From NCBI GenBank assembly GCA_024449915.1, contig JAMZAV010000152.1:558001-622000 (forward strand): 64,000 nucleotides of DNA, read 5' to 3'. A program made the position numbers and the translations under genes. This DNA is from Sweltsa coloradensis (Eukaryota > Arthropoda > Insecta > Plecoptera > Chloroperlidae). This document shows positions 54,501 to 64,000 of this stretch, in pieces (the first letter of the stretch is position 1; each line of letters starts with the position of its first letter). A model generated the notes under the pieces. The model saw nothing but the letters and a program-made list of their open reading frames with translations, had not been told where the DNA came from and did no database searches.

Positions 54501-57500
54501 TTGTGACTGAGGTCACTGCCAGGTGTTGTTACTTATTAAATATTTTCACTACAAATTAATGTGATTAAACTAATAAAACTAGAAACAAAAATTAAAATTT
54601 CATTCAACATGTAGCCTAGGACCTCTGCCATAGATAGGCTAGGGCTAGGCCTTGGCTACTCCACGCCTAGGCCCTAGGCCCCTATGCACTGAACTGAGAA
54701 ATGTTGTTACTTTTTAAATATTATCTTGTTTTCGTTCAGCAAAGCCCCTTAACTTCTTCTAAATAACATTCAACCACTTCAAAAATATGAATTTTTCACA
54801 AAATTGCCTGCGGCGCTATTGTGGGGGGCATCTCATTGAGTCGTTCTTCCAAGCCCCTCCCGAAATAAATTCCTGTGTACACCACTGGCGACAACTATCC
54901 ATAAAGAAATGTTGTTAATTCGTTCTTAGGATTTTTTTCAGGATGTTATCGGCAAGTTCATACAAGACATTGTTGTCGACCTGTACTTGAAACAAAAAAC
55001 ATTACTAACAGACAAGTGGTCATCCAAATCCAAACTTTTGTTTAAGTTCGGAACGTATCAAGCAATCATACAGGCCCATTAACATGATTAGAACAAATAG
55101 GAAGATTTAGCTAAGATTTACCTTTTTTTAAATTTTAATACATTTTACGGACATTAAAGAAACGAGAGAAAGAGAGAAATGGATCCTGCCAGAAGCAGGA
55201 AACGGCAATGGATGATGAATATATTTTTATTTTTATTCAAGGGTAACCATAACCTTGTAAGCACTTGGTTCAATACAGATCAAATTACCAATGTCAAAAC
55301 GAGAAACATCATGATTAGAGATGGTGTTTTATAGCATTAACTATAAAAGCGACAAAAATAAGAATGGTTTTCATATTTTTTTTCACCTTTCTCGACCTTT
55401 CACTTAAAATGGGCGAGTTTAAAGGTAAGTTTATTTTCGCGAATTTTCGCGATAAACGGCTTTAAACGCGATTAACTTGCTTAATTGCGATATACGCGCG
55501 AAATTGGTTAATTTTGTAAAAAAAAAAAATGTCGTAAATAAATGGCTTTTTTGGTAATTTTTCGTAAAATACATAATTTTTTATCTTGTGGCCGTGCCCT
55601 GTCGAGCTGCAGTCTTAATGAAGAAGTCCCCAAAATCACCGCTAGAGAGGTCTGCGCTCACAACTAGCGCCTACTAGAATTTCGATTCACTTTAGCTACC
55701 GTAATCTAAAAAATATATACATATTTTTTCATTATTCAACGAACGACGACCAAAAAACTGCTATGTAAACGCTATTTTTTAAATAATTAATGCTATTTTT
55801 TCATTTTTTTAATGCTATAAAACACTATCTCTAATCATGATAGTGTTAGCATTTGTTTTATGTTAGTAAGGTGTGGATATGAATCTGGTACTTCTTATCT
55901 TCTTACCTGGCTGTGGGGAAGCATATTTATCTGGGCCACATATCTGCAGCGTCAGATTGTGAATGTTTTCCTCGTCAACAATTTTTCCAGCTTCCTTCAG
56001 AGATCTCTCACACCTGAAAGATAGAGCGTTAAAATAAAATAAGGTTGATTGACCAAAGACAAACTTTTTTGCTTTGATTAATGCCCATTTAAAAATCAAA
56101 GTGTCTATTTAGTATTTTTACTCCCGGGGTAGAAGTCTGTGAAAATGGTTTTAGGCATTTAATAAAACCGAAATAATGCCGCTAAATGGTAATAAAACCA
56201 TATAACACCGCCAAATAGTTATAAATTAACCATTATTCGTAAAATGAAACCATATTTATATTTTACTATTTCCTTTCACAAAATCAATATTATCTACACT
56301 ATTTACAAACTTTCAATCTTAACTTGCTGACAACTTAGTGTTTCTTACTTAAATTCATGCTGAAACGAAATCGGTGCACATAAATTATTGATTTTTTAAA
56401 TGAAAAACTGCAGAAACGATCCTTTGGTGTTATCTTTGCGCTAAAAACGATGACATTTTTGTGCATATTGGAATTCCCTTTGCATATTAAACAATATTTT
56501 TCATTTTATTTTTATCACAGTTTTGTCATGCGAGAAATTCCAAAATAAAATACGTATAAACATTGTAGTATAACACCACTTTTTACATTTTTTAAAACAA
56601 AATTTATGAAAAAATAAAACCATTACCTCTACCCCGTCTGGAAGAGTTTTTTTGCTATTTTTAGTTTTTTACCCACTTTCTGCAAATGCGCATTCACATA
56701 TTATGAGGTTTTTTCCAGCTTCCTTTGTAGGGGGTTACTCCTTTTCGGTTGAAAGTCCTTTATATTTAAAATAAAAACGTTAAAAGGTTTTGTAGGTTTT
56801 GTTGTGAATTTTGGAGTATTTTTTAGAGGCTTCTCAAACAAACATGGTAAAACATGGTGATTTTATTTTGCACCCCCACCCCAACCGAAAAAGATCCTTT
56901 TTTCTAGACACCCTCGCGCATGAGCAGAAAGTGGGTGAAAAAATAAAAAAAAAATCGCTTCTAGGCACCCAAGGGGGAAGGGTATAAATAAAGACAAATG
57001 ATAAAATAATAAAATAATACATAATGCTAGATCACCAAATCTGGACATCTGGAACATTTTGTGAAATTGAGATCTGTGGATGTCCCTATCAGACAACATT
57101 TAAAAGTTTCAATCAGGTAAATGTTTCTCAAAAGTGTTGTTGATATAAGACGGTTTCACTCACGTTTTTCTGAACGTAGCGGATAATTCTTCTCTGGTTT
57201 TCTGAATCATACCTGAAAGAAAAATAAATGATGTGTAGCAATTTGAAAATAACCAAATCCAGTAATCAAAACCAAATCAATCACTATGGCCTGTGCCTCC
57301 AAGCCAAGTTCATCTTCTGTTTTATTTATTTGTGGCCATGCATTCAACAAAACAATTACTTGTCTGTTTTGCCCAGGGCTTTTGTGGTGTCGCTAGATCC
57401 TAAATAATACATAATACTGGAAATAAAATAAAACTAAAGGAATTTTCTTGATTACCAGTACTGTAATAAATAAAAAACAAGCTGACCCTGCCAGAAGCAG

Positions 57501-60500
57501 GAAAACACAATGGATGATGAATGATGATCAAAATGTGAACAGGAATTAATCAAATGGAATTAAATTATAATAATGAATCAGACAGAAATAAACTTTCAAA
57601 AACAAATTTAAAACTATACTACCTACAATACATTGAAATAAAAATGATAATTAATTTAACGTGGTTTTAAATGTCAACCAATTTTAGTCGCATCTATTTG
57701 TGATTTTATATAATTATTGTGTATAACTTAATTATGAAGGCAATGCATCTATCATAGCACTTTTCCATTAATTTAATTGATGAGCCTATAGAAAATAACC
57801 AAAAAATAAATTCAATTTTCTTGAATTTAGAATCTGTCAAAATGGTCAAAAACACCCAAAGAACTAGGTACGCATTTTCAGATTGATCTATGATAATTAT
57901 TGAAAATATGATATGATAGGTGCGTACAGATTTCCTTCATTATCAAGTATGTCGAGTTGTATTCAGATTTAATGATTTACGGCAGCAGGACAAGGAACGC
58001 GCTGAACATCAAATCATCGCCGGTTTCCTTTTACGTAAAATAACTAGGGGTGTGCGAGTACCCAAAATTTCGAGTCGAGTCGGGTATTTGGGATTCGACT
58101 CGAACGCGAGTATGTAAGATTCGAAACGAGTCTCAAAAAATTTTTTTTTACGATTTTGGTGGAGGTGCCGGGTCGCGGCCCCGAGGGCGAGTGTAAAAAC
58201 GTAAAAATCGTTATCTATTTTTGGCACTAGGCCTACCTTACCAACTCTGATTAGTCATAATAGTAACCTCAGTCTTTTGATACAAATTTGTATTCTTCTT
58301 GGAAGTTTTAACCTTTTTTGGCACAAATAATAAAAATATGTCAATATTATAATGTTATGTTTGTATCAACATTTGCGGAAGGTACTGTGTACGCCTACTT
58401 AAGACTCGGACTCGGACTCGAATTGGACTCGAAATCGAGTAATTTTTCGGACTCGGACTCGACTCGAATTCAAAAATCAGGACTCGCACACCCCTAAAAA
58501 TAACAGATTTTTTTTTTTATAAAAAACTTACTATAACCGTTCTTTGCAATCAATTCATTGCAGACTTGTTGAACCTCACTGATGTAAGACGTGGCAAATG
58601 CCTTGTACATTTCTTTGATGGAAGGACACTCCGACGGAAGTCGCACCTCATGCGAAGTAGGCCTACTACTAGTCGAGTCGAGTTTCCACGGAGTCTGAGA
58701 GTTCTCTTTACCGGCCACATCGGCTTCGTCTTTGTCGGAACGCGACTTAGGTGTTTTCTTCTTCCGGGCTTTCGTGAACATTAAACGCCTTTTGTTGTTC
58801 GGACGTGCGAGTTCGGCTCCTTTCACAGGGTCAAGAACGCCCGTTTTGCCCTTGACACCCATCATTTTGTGCGTGGTACTTGTGGCCTTGGGAGAAAACC
58901 TGAAACATTTATTTGATTCAGTTACAGCTTACCTTACAGATCCTTACGTATGCAGCAGAAACCTGGACAGTGAGAGATCTAAAGGAGAGTGAGATGCAGG
59001 CGGCAGAGATGAGATTCCTGAGGAGCATAGTGGGCAAGACGAGAAGGGATAGAATAAGAAACACGGACATTAGAGAAATGCTAGGTGTAGAAAAGTTAAG
59101 TGACAGAATAGGAAGGACAAGGTTGAGATGGTATGGAGTGGACATACAAATGAATGGGGGAAAACGGAAAATCGGATGCCTAAAAAAATGTATGAGAGGA
59201 AAGGATTGAAGAAGGAAGAAGAAGTAGGGGTAGACCAAGGAAGAGATGGAAGGACATCATAGCAGGATAGGAGATACAATTGTGGGAGGATAGAAAGAAG
59301 TGGAAAAATTTTTGTTGCTAAACCCAAGCTGACCCTGCCAGAAGCAGGAAACGGCAATGGATAATGATTAGTGATGATGACAACTTACAAATCTAAATTC
59401 TAAACAAATAATAATAAATAAATAAATAAATTGTATTCAGAGTCTACTCACTCAGTTATATAACTGATTTTCAGTGGGGGACAGTAAATCAAAGTAACCA
59501 AGCCAACCTTGTAGGCCCCGACGCAATCGACGAGTGAGGGAAAACGAACCAAACATAGATATTTTTAATAGGAAATATAGCAATCAGTAGTATGGACAGT
59601 GCGAACATCCGCGGATCAACGCCTGAATCAACAAGGCCGATTCAGAACAACTCTGAATTTATTATGTGCTTCGTTGCTAGGATGGCTCCAAAGTCACCGT
59701 TTACAAACTCCTAAGACAAGAACTGATGGACTTCAGTCCAAATCAGAAGTTAAAAAACTTCTGACTTTGGCGGGAATCAAACCTTGGACCTTCTGCATTA
59801 GAAGCAGATACGCTAACCACAAGACCAATGAGCCACATTCTAAACATTCAGGCTTAACTTTTGGTTGAGATTTTTTTTAAATCACGGTTTTTGTCGAGAA
59901 TACTTCAGATGATAGATCTACAGAATGTTTTGGGTGACGTTTGGAGTCAAGGAGCAGGGCTAGTCTTTTTAAAATGAGCAATTTTACTTTTAAGGTAGCT
60001 CAAGCGAATGTAATCTCTAGTTTTTGAGAGATTTATGAGATTCCATATATCGCTCAAAATAAACAAATAACGGACAATTAATAAAACACACTTTGTTTAC
60101 GTATTTAAAATGAATGAAGCCGAAATGAAGCTCACTTTTAAAACAAAATAGACACATAACAGGATTTTTTTATTGTTATTATTCACAGGCTGTGATTTGA
60201 CTAGTGTATTTTTGTTTTTTCTAATAAATAATAAAACACGGTTTGTGCATCAAATAAAGACAAAATTGTGTTTCTGAAACGCTTTTTAAATAAAATAAAT
60301 ATTATTGGTATTTAGTTTTTATTTAATTAGATGCATATTAAAGGTATTAACTACCAACAAAAGATCTGGCATCACTGTAATCACAGTGTCTCGCGGGCCC
60401 CTACAACAAGCTGCAGGCCTAGGCCAACGATATTCGTGAGAACTGCCAATTCGTATTTGTATCATACCAAAATAATTAGTAATGAAATATGTATGATATA

Positions 60501-63500
60501 TGTAGCATTTTATTAAATTAAAGAAACATTGGCAGAATACTTTAAAAGAGTAAAACGTGCATTTATCGCCAATTACAAAGCGTTTATAATTATTTGAACC
60601 CAGCGCGCACACAATAGTCTGCGGCAGACTGCATCAGTATCTCTCTAAGCGGCCGACAGCCACAGTACACTTTGGCTCAGGCATAGCGCGTCCGCGTAGC
60701 ACGCGAGAGGTAGCCGGTTCAAACCCCGGCTCTGACTACTTTTTTACTTTTTTATTTTTATCCAAAAATTATTGTTTACGTATTATCTGAAATACATTTT
60801 ATTACTGTAATCTTTTAGTGCAATTTACTCTAAAATAGAAAACTTTTATCCAGTCTGTATTTGCCTGTAGGAGCTTTCACTTATGATATGACGAAGCCCG
60901 ACTTTTATACGGCCCTGTTACCGTCGTCCACATTACCCGCAGGTTACCAGGGTAGTAACACAAAAAATCGAGTGGGTGGGGTGTCTAATGATCTGCTAAA
61001 AATCGCGCTCATCAATAATTATCGTAATAGCCGAGATGTACTGCTGTCCAGTAAATAATGACATACTGATGAAGTGGTAATTTACAATCACGTAAGAGGA
61101 AGACTGTTTTACTATAATGTGGAAAAGGCCAACTGGCTAGTTGCTATATAAAATGAAGAAAACTCATTGTTCCCTGTTCTTTGATCTGCTGTATATCTAG
61201 TCACAACAGTCTAGTCAAGGTCACGATGCGTTGTCGTGTTTGGTTCGGGGGGGTGGGGGTGGAGATCGGTAGTGCACTGGCTGTCGAGCAGATAAATCTG
61301 GCTTTCAAGCAAGATAAGGAAAAATTATATTGTACAATTTTGGTATTGTGCATCTCATTCTCCACACTACTCCGCCATCTCCACAACACTGCAATTACAT
61401 AATAGTACATCAATACATTCATTGTGTATTGGGTCAGGAATCTGTCATTTTCTAACATCCTTCTCCTACCAAATGCAATTTATTGTTGAAAGATAAAGCG
61501 CATAATATATGTAATTAATAATTAATTGCAACTTCATTGGCTGCCTGTATAAAACAAGTACCTATTATCTTTCTATTAATTCTTATACCGGTTCAGTAGC
61601 AAAATTACATTTTGAAATCTCCCTGCAAATGTGCTAAAGGCTCTAAGCCAATAAGATCAGAGTTAAGTTTACAGGGTTGCCAAGTCAAATCGTCAGGTTG
61701 CACTTCAGGATGCTATAACTTCTAAATTGGTTCAGGAACGTACTATTTTCTTGTTCTTATATCATTCGGAATTTAATATTCTTTAAGAAAAACAGTTTTT
61801 AAACAAAATTTATTCACAAGAAGTTATTTGAAATCATAAGTAAAGGTCGAAAAGTGTATGTATTTCCATGTTCCCCATGCTATGGGATAGGGCGACCTTC
61901 AAACTTTAGACCTGAATATATCGTAAAGTAGTTCAGGAAGCCTACTTTTTCTTTTTGCATTATTGTGTATTAGGTAATTATCTGTTAATATGCCAAATTT
62001 GAAATTTTTTTATTCACGTCGAGATACGCTTGAGCTACCTTAATACTTGGCACCTCCACCAGGAGATTTTATTGACCGATTTTTATTTGTTGTTCTTTGA
62101 ATATTCTGTTTAAATGTAGGTCTATAGTAGCTTCCGTACGGACCGTACCCATGCTTGCGTTAAATTTATGATCAACGGCATGTTATGCAAGCAGTTTTGA
62201 GTGCGGCTTACTAAAACTATACACAGAGGCAGGTATTTGGGGTGAAAATAAAAGTCAATTTTCGTTTTTATTGTACCCAAAAGCGGTGAATTGGTGGTGA
62301 AAATAATTCAACATTTAGTTGAAAGCTCTATATCTCTCTCCCCCTGATTTTTTTTTGAAATTTTTGGGTGTGGTACCTTGTAAAAGAATTACACATTACA
62401 ATAAAATGTAGTTATGAGAGTTCAGAGGCAGGTATTTGTGGTGGAACTTATTTGCATCTTTGGTTTTGTTCTGACCAAAAGCGGTGAATATGGTGTTGAA
62501 AATGATTTATCATTTACGGTTTTTAGCGGTGAAAATGTGGTTTTTACCGTAAATACCTGCCTCTGACTATACATAACTTAAGCCTGAGGCCTACTCCTAA
62601 ATTCATTTGATATGTTTAAGGTACCACATGCAAGCCTCATTCATGTTTACCTTGCTTAAATTGCTTTTGTATGCTCAATTGTATTTGTGGAAAAACAAGA
62701 AAAAATGTTTTGATAGGCCTACTTCTTTAAAATTACATAATCAATGTTCAATTACAATTTACAATATCTTAGACATTTTTTATGTTAGTTTACTACAATA
62801 CAAAATAATTGCTAATGTGTAGGTCTACTGTTGACTATGTTTTAGGCTACAACGTGGGGATTTCATTTTTTGTTTTTAAGTCACACAAAGGAGCATTAGG
62901 GGCTGTTCCTAATTAGTAATTAGTCTAATTACCCCACTTCTACAGACTTAAAATTCCAATTCCAGTAAGAAGAGCTAACTGTTGGTCAATAATAGATAGG
63001 GATGGGATTTGACCGGTCAAATTCAAATTTGGTCAATTGACTGGTCAATTGACGGTCAAATGTAAAAAATCATAAATTTTATTTTATTAAATAATTAGTA
63101 TTATTATTTTTTAAATGTTGTGGTGACAAAAGCTTTTTTATTTAAAAGCTTGTTAAATGCATATTAAGTGGCATATCATCATCGCCATCATCATCGTCGA
63201 TGCTGTCATCAGTCCCTTTCTCCGATTCAGCTTCAGCTTACCCAGAAGCTATTATATTCTATTTGTCTATTATAATTCATAATACAACTACATAATAAAT
63301 AATAATTAAAATAAAATATAACCTAACTAAAACAATTTTAATTGAAAAAGAAAGAAAGAAATGTTATCGTTTACATAAAAATTCAAATTCAAATATAAAA
63401 ATTCAAATAATTTTAAGTTTTAAATGCAATATACACATGTTATCTTTAAGTCAATTGACTGGTCAATTGACCAAAAGTATTTGACCAGTCATTTGACCAG

Positions 63501-63689
63501 CGGTCAATTGACATTGTGCAACCCTAATAATAGATGAATGATCTCTTTTACCGTGTTATGCATATTTCTTTTACGCGTCTCTTCGCATTCGCTCGCTGTT
63601 GTACGGGCGATGCTTCCTCGGAGCGTGGCGTCGGTGGGTTGTCCACCACATCACTATCTTCATCGCTCTCGAACAAAGTACGGCTGCAA
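48466..63689 (-). CDS. Unrecognised multi-exon gene (partial at both ends)
   Basis: Exons in transcript order: 63552-63689, 58532-58899, 57164-57212, 55907-56013, 50641-51629, 49858-49926, 49042-49084, 48466-48584. All junctions have GT/AG and phases match in series (2-2, 2-1, 1-2, 2-1, 1-0, 0-0, 0-1, 1-0), giving 627 residues with no stop. The N-terminal half is Ser/Asp/Lys-rich with possible proline-directed sites (NPPTPRSEE, ITRFSPKAT) and KKK clusters. The middle has charged helical segments (MIQKTREELSATFRKT). The large exon is Pro/Ser-rich. The last three exons look like a folded domain (AGQNLGGSGLNP, CQAGLEIAIEARLSPIL). A nuclear or cytoskeletal role would suit the N-terminus, but I do not recognise the protein. 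Confidence 0.7.
49042..49084 (-). CDS. Second gene: 43-nt exon
   Basis: Acceptor ATGTTATTTCACAG, donor GTAAGT. It encodes LSDTIPMNIEYASS and ends in phase 1. It was predicted from the phase gap between its neighbours (0 in, 1 out) and fits exactly. Confidence 0.65.
49858..49926 (-). CDS. Second gene: 69-nt exon
   Basis: Acceptor CTTATGATTTCAG, donor GTAAGT, phase 0-0. It encodes GGEEPNTISQKLAFHIDEGK then PVY. The other two frames contain stops, so the frame is fixed. Confidence 0.7.
50005..50231 (+). repeat. tRNA-headed SINE family 1, tail-less copy
   Basis: Head (GTGTGGCTTGTTGGTCTTGT, CTTCCAATGCAG, GAGTTCGATTCCCGC) and body to GCCTTGTTGATTCTGGCG. The shared hairpin tail is replaced by CAAAAGCTGACCCTGGCAGA, the 3' end typical of the LINE at 58906-59360. 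Confidence 0.75.
50641..51629 (-). CDS. Second gene: large Pro/Ser-rich exon
   Basis: Acceptor TATCTTCTCCAG, entry phase 1, 989 nt. It begins MLSTLKDYKERNKKLFPEAE and contains SLQPPPPDKTNPLGLD, SYDRGLVHTNHDARS and several SP/TP dipeptides. Seven codons before an in-frame TGA (50620-50622) lies a good donor (TTTATG before GTAGGT) that exits in phase 0, exactly what the next exon needs. Without that splice the protein would end VGCGES. Confidence 0.75.
51696..51988. mobile_element. hAT-type miniature element, 7/8 target duplication
   Basis: Ends CAGTGGCGTATCCAGG and GCGTACACCACTG, flanked by ACGACAAC (51688-51695) and GCGACAAC (51989-51996). Lies about 66 bp upstream (transcript sense) of the large exon acceptor. 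Its right part is included in the segmental duplication. Confidence 0.75.
51830..53155. repeat. 1.3-kb segmental duplication, copy A
   Basis: Near-identical to 54727-56040, differing by scattered substitutions and small indels (for example extra AATGGATGATGATG bases). The left breakpoint is inside the hAT-type element, the right one just after GAGCGTTAAAATAAAATAA. It contains a complete spare copy of the 107-nt exon. Confidence 0.92.
53023..53129 (-). CDS. Second gene: duplicated 107-nt exon, copy A
   Basis: Identical in coding sequence to 55907-56013 with the same acceptor; the donor is GTATGA instead of GTAAGA. The exon enters in phase 2 and leaves in phase 1, so using both copies in one transcript breaks the frame. 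It can only replace copy B or be skipped. Confidence 0.6.
53161..53794. other. Start of a hAT-like element and AGGCCTA-rich spacer
   Basis: TAGGGCTGTGCGAGTCTCGA at 53162 resembles the start of the element at 58045 (TAGGGGTGTGCGAGT), followed by repeated TCGAGCGAGA-type units. No matching right end was found. 53430-53560 is rich in TAGGCCTAGG palindromes. Confidence 0.5.
53795..54324. mobile_element. Inverted-repeat element with an internal tRNA-like SINE
   Basis: Ends ACTTGGCTAACCTT and AAGGTTAGCCAAGT are complementary. Inside, 53875-53950 has an A-box-like TAGCAGGGTGGTAACGGG and a B box GGTTCAAACCTCC followed by a run of about 24 T. Confidence 0.6.
54727..56040. repeat. 1.3-kb segmental duplication, copy B
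   Basis: Partner of 51830-53155. It carries the 107-nt exon at 55907-56013. Begins in the right part of the hAT-type element, so the left end of that element is missing here. Confidence 0.92.
55907..56013 (-). CDS. Second gene: duplicated 107-nt exon, copy B
   Basis: Acceptor CTATCTTTCAG, donor GTAAGA; phase 2-1. It encodes CERSLKEAGKIVDEENIHNL then TLQICGPDKYASPQP. It joins the 49-nt exon upstream as KTCERS. Copy A has the same coding sequence. Confidence 0.7.
56041..57163. other. AT-rich intron sequence
   Basis: No exon or element recognised. TACCCCGTCTGG-like and ACTCCCGGGGTAGAAG ends at about 56120 and 56630 suggest a decayed inverted-repeat element (CCGGGGTAGA against TCTACCCCGT). Confidence 0.4.
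57164..57212 (-). CDS. Second gene: 49-nt exon
   Basis: Acceptor TTTTTCTTTCAG, donor GTGAGT; phase 1-2. It encodes MIQKTREELSATFRK and joins NGYS upstream and TCERS downstream. Confidence 0.65.
57213..58044. other. AT-rich intron sequence
   Basis: Contains an isolated LINE-type 3' end (AAGCTGACCCTGCCAGAAGC) at about 57480. No exon seen. Confidence 0.4.
58045..58496. mobile_element. hAT-type miniature element with perfect 8-bp target duplication
   Basis: Ends TAGGGGTGTGCGAGTACCC and GACTCGCACACCCCTA, flanked by AAAATAAC (58037-58044 and 58497-58504). Interior is full of GACTCG units. Only about 27 bp separate its target duplication from the splice donor at 58531. Confidence 0.9.
58532..58899 (-). 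CDS. Second gene: Lys/Ser-rich exon
   Basis: Acceptor AAATGTTTCAG, donor GTAAGT; phase 2-1. It encodes FSPKATSTTHKMMGVKGKTG, KKKTPKSRSDKDEADVAGKE, NSQTPWKLDSTSS and a helical end (MYKAFATSYISEVQQVCNEL). Basic clusters could be nuclear localisation signals. Confidence 0.72.
58906..59360 (+). pseudogene. LINE reverse-transcriptase C-terminal fragment
   Basis: Reads YAAETWTVRDLKESEMQAAE, then MRFLRSIVGKTRRDRIRNTD and RTRLRWYGVDIQMNGGKRK, the typical end of non-LTR retrotransposon polyproteins. It then frameshifts, and the 3' end is AAGCTGACCCTGCCAGAAGC. That 3' end recurs alone at about 50275, 52302, 55189 and 57480. Confidence 0.75.
59430..59836 (-). repeat. tRNA-headed SINE family 1, full-length reverse copy
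   Basis: Tail hairpin at the left (CACTCAGTTATATAACTGAT), body and head (CTTCTGCATTAGAAGCAG, CCACAAGACCAATGAGCCAC). The anticodon-like loop carries one change compared with other copies. Confidence 0.8.
60671..60740 (+). repeat. tRNA-like sequence inside the TTAA-flanked element
   Basis: GGCTCAGGCATAGCGCGTCC, then GCGTAGCACGCGAGAGG and GCCGGTTCAAACCCCGGC resemble tRNA-Ala(AGC) A and B boxes, but stem pairing is imperfect. T-run follows, as at a Pol III terminator. Probably a SINE head or pseudo-tRNA. Confidence 0.5.
60857..61058 (+). CDS. Short open frame of unknown nature in the TTAA-flanked element
   Basis: After a possible acceptor (TTTGCCTGTAG) it reads GAFTYDMTKPDFYTALLPSS, then TLPAGYQGSNTKNRVGGV and INNYRNSRDVLLSSK before TAA. 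Codon use is balanced and unlike the AT-rich surroundings, so it may be a coding remnant. No domain recognised. Confidence 0.3.
62044..62996. other. Intron sequence with short internal repeats
   Basis: GAGGCAGGTATTTG-GGTG occurs at about 62226 and 62422 and inverted (ACCTGCCTCTGA) at about 62560. AAAGCGGTGAAT-TGGTG is repeated too. This suggests a decayed inverted-repeat element spanning 62225-62572. No exon. Confidence 0.45.
62997..63526. mobile_element. hAT-type miniature element with perfect 8-bp target duplication
   Basis: Ends TAGGGATGGGATTTGACCGG and TTGACATTGTGCAACCCTA, flanked by ATAATAGA (62989-62996 and 63527-63534). GGTCAATTGACC palindromes near both ends. It lies 18 bp past the donor-side duplication of the exon at 63552. 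Confidence 0.88.
63552..63689 (-). CDS. Second gene: first exon visible in the window
   Basis: Acceptor AATTTGGAATGCAG, donor GTAAAA; phase 2-2. It encodes SRTLFESDEDSDVVDNPPTP then RSEEASPVQQRANAKRRV. Acidic Ser/Asp stretch followed by a basic one. Entry in phase 2 shows that at least one exon lies further upstream, outside the window or not recognised. Confidence 0.65.
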
Positions 63690-63769
63690 CTGCATTCCAA
63701 ATTAGATTAGACTATTTTTTATTTTATTTTGGACAACACATTAGATACAGCCACAATTACAATTAGTTA

Positions 63770-63845
63770 TGACGACGATTAATCGTAAACCGGTTAAGAA
63801 CCGGCTAATTTTTGTAACCGGTTACGTGAACAAGAACCGGATAAT
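63770..63845. repeat. ACCGGTT-rich inverted-repeat end
   Basis: AAACCGGTTAAGAACCGGC and GTAACCGGTTAC followed by AAGAACCGG: stacked palindromes like the terminal zones of the hAT-type miniature elements in this window. No second end was found before the window border. Confidence 0.45.
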
Positions 63846-64000
63846 TTATTGGCAATGTAATGTGAAATTTCTTTCTTTGTATTTACCGCTCGCGAGATAA
63901 AGAGAACCGACCTTGCCTTGTTATTTACTGGTCTGAGTGCCGCCCGCTTTGACAGCTCAACACGTGCCGCCGACCGCATGGGTAATGCAGTCCTAACTCT

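Larger units (their letters stand above)
59994..62039. mobile_element. 2-kb TTAA-flanked element with short terminal repeats
   Basis: Ends GGTAGCTCAAGCG and CGCTTGAGCTACC, both flanked by TTAA (59990-59993 and 62040-62043). TTAA duplication is the rule for piggyBac, but the terminal bases differ from the usual CCY...GGG, so the superfamily is open. Contains a tRNA-like segment and one short open frame. No transposase recognised. Confidence 0.65.

Overview
This is eukaryotic, intron-rich and transposon-rich DNA, most likely from an invertebrate animal. Evidence: multi-exon genes with GT-AG introns, extracellular animal modules (C-type lectin, sushi, MAM, somatomedin B), Penelope-like and LINE fragments, tRNA- and 5S-derived SINEs, hAT/CACTA-type elements and no operons. 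The species cannot be named. The many AGGCCT palindromes and the SINE types would suit a marine invertebrate, but that is only a leaning. Only a small part of the window is coding; most is intron filled with repeats.

Layout. (1) 194-369 (+) is the last exon of a C-type-lectin-like gene. (2) 3290-43605 (-) is a complete ten-exon gene, rebuilt by splice-site and phase matching. It encodes an 854-residue type I membrane protein: signal peptide, two sushi/CCP domains, one MAM domain, one somatomedin B domain, a 361-residue Thr/Pro/Ser-rich stalk, a transmembrane helix and a 41-residue tail. A Penelope-like element sits 50 bp past its stop codon. Its first MAM exon has been amplified into a ten-copy tandem array (10930-12690), and a GTGTCC hexanucleotide tract begins about 10 bases inside the intron after its first sushi exon (25110-25380). 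(3) Inside its 17.9-kb first intron, on the opposite strand, lies a small gene (28499-33532) for an approximately 82-residue signal-peptide, Pro/Thr/Ala-rich protein with a hydrophobic C-terminus. (4) 48466-63689 (-) is a second multi-exon gene, open at both ends in this model, coding for at least 627 residues of a protein I do not recognise. One of its exons (107 nt) has been duplicated together with about 1.3 kb of intron.

Mobile DNA. Several insertions have clean target-site duplications: a Penelope-like inverted dimer (12 bp), four hAT-type miniature elements with perfect 8-bp duplications (5434, 23312, 58045, 62997) plus one with 7/8 matching bases (51696), a CACTA-like element with 3 bp (26423) and a 2-kb TTAA-flanked element (59994). 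A recurring 0.5-0.8 kb family starts TTGGATGAGCG and ends with the complementary motif, a short tail and CTAG next to T; this is the asymmetric layout of Helentron/Helitron-type elements. Several tRNA-headed SINE families share one hairpin tail.

All gene models rest on reading splice sites, phases and domain cysteines by eye; no transcripts or searches were available.
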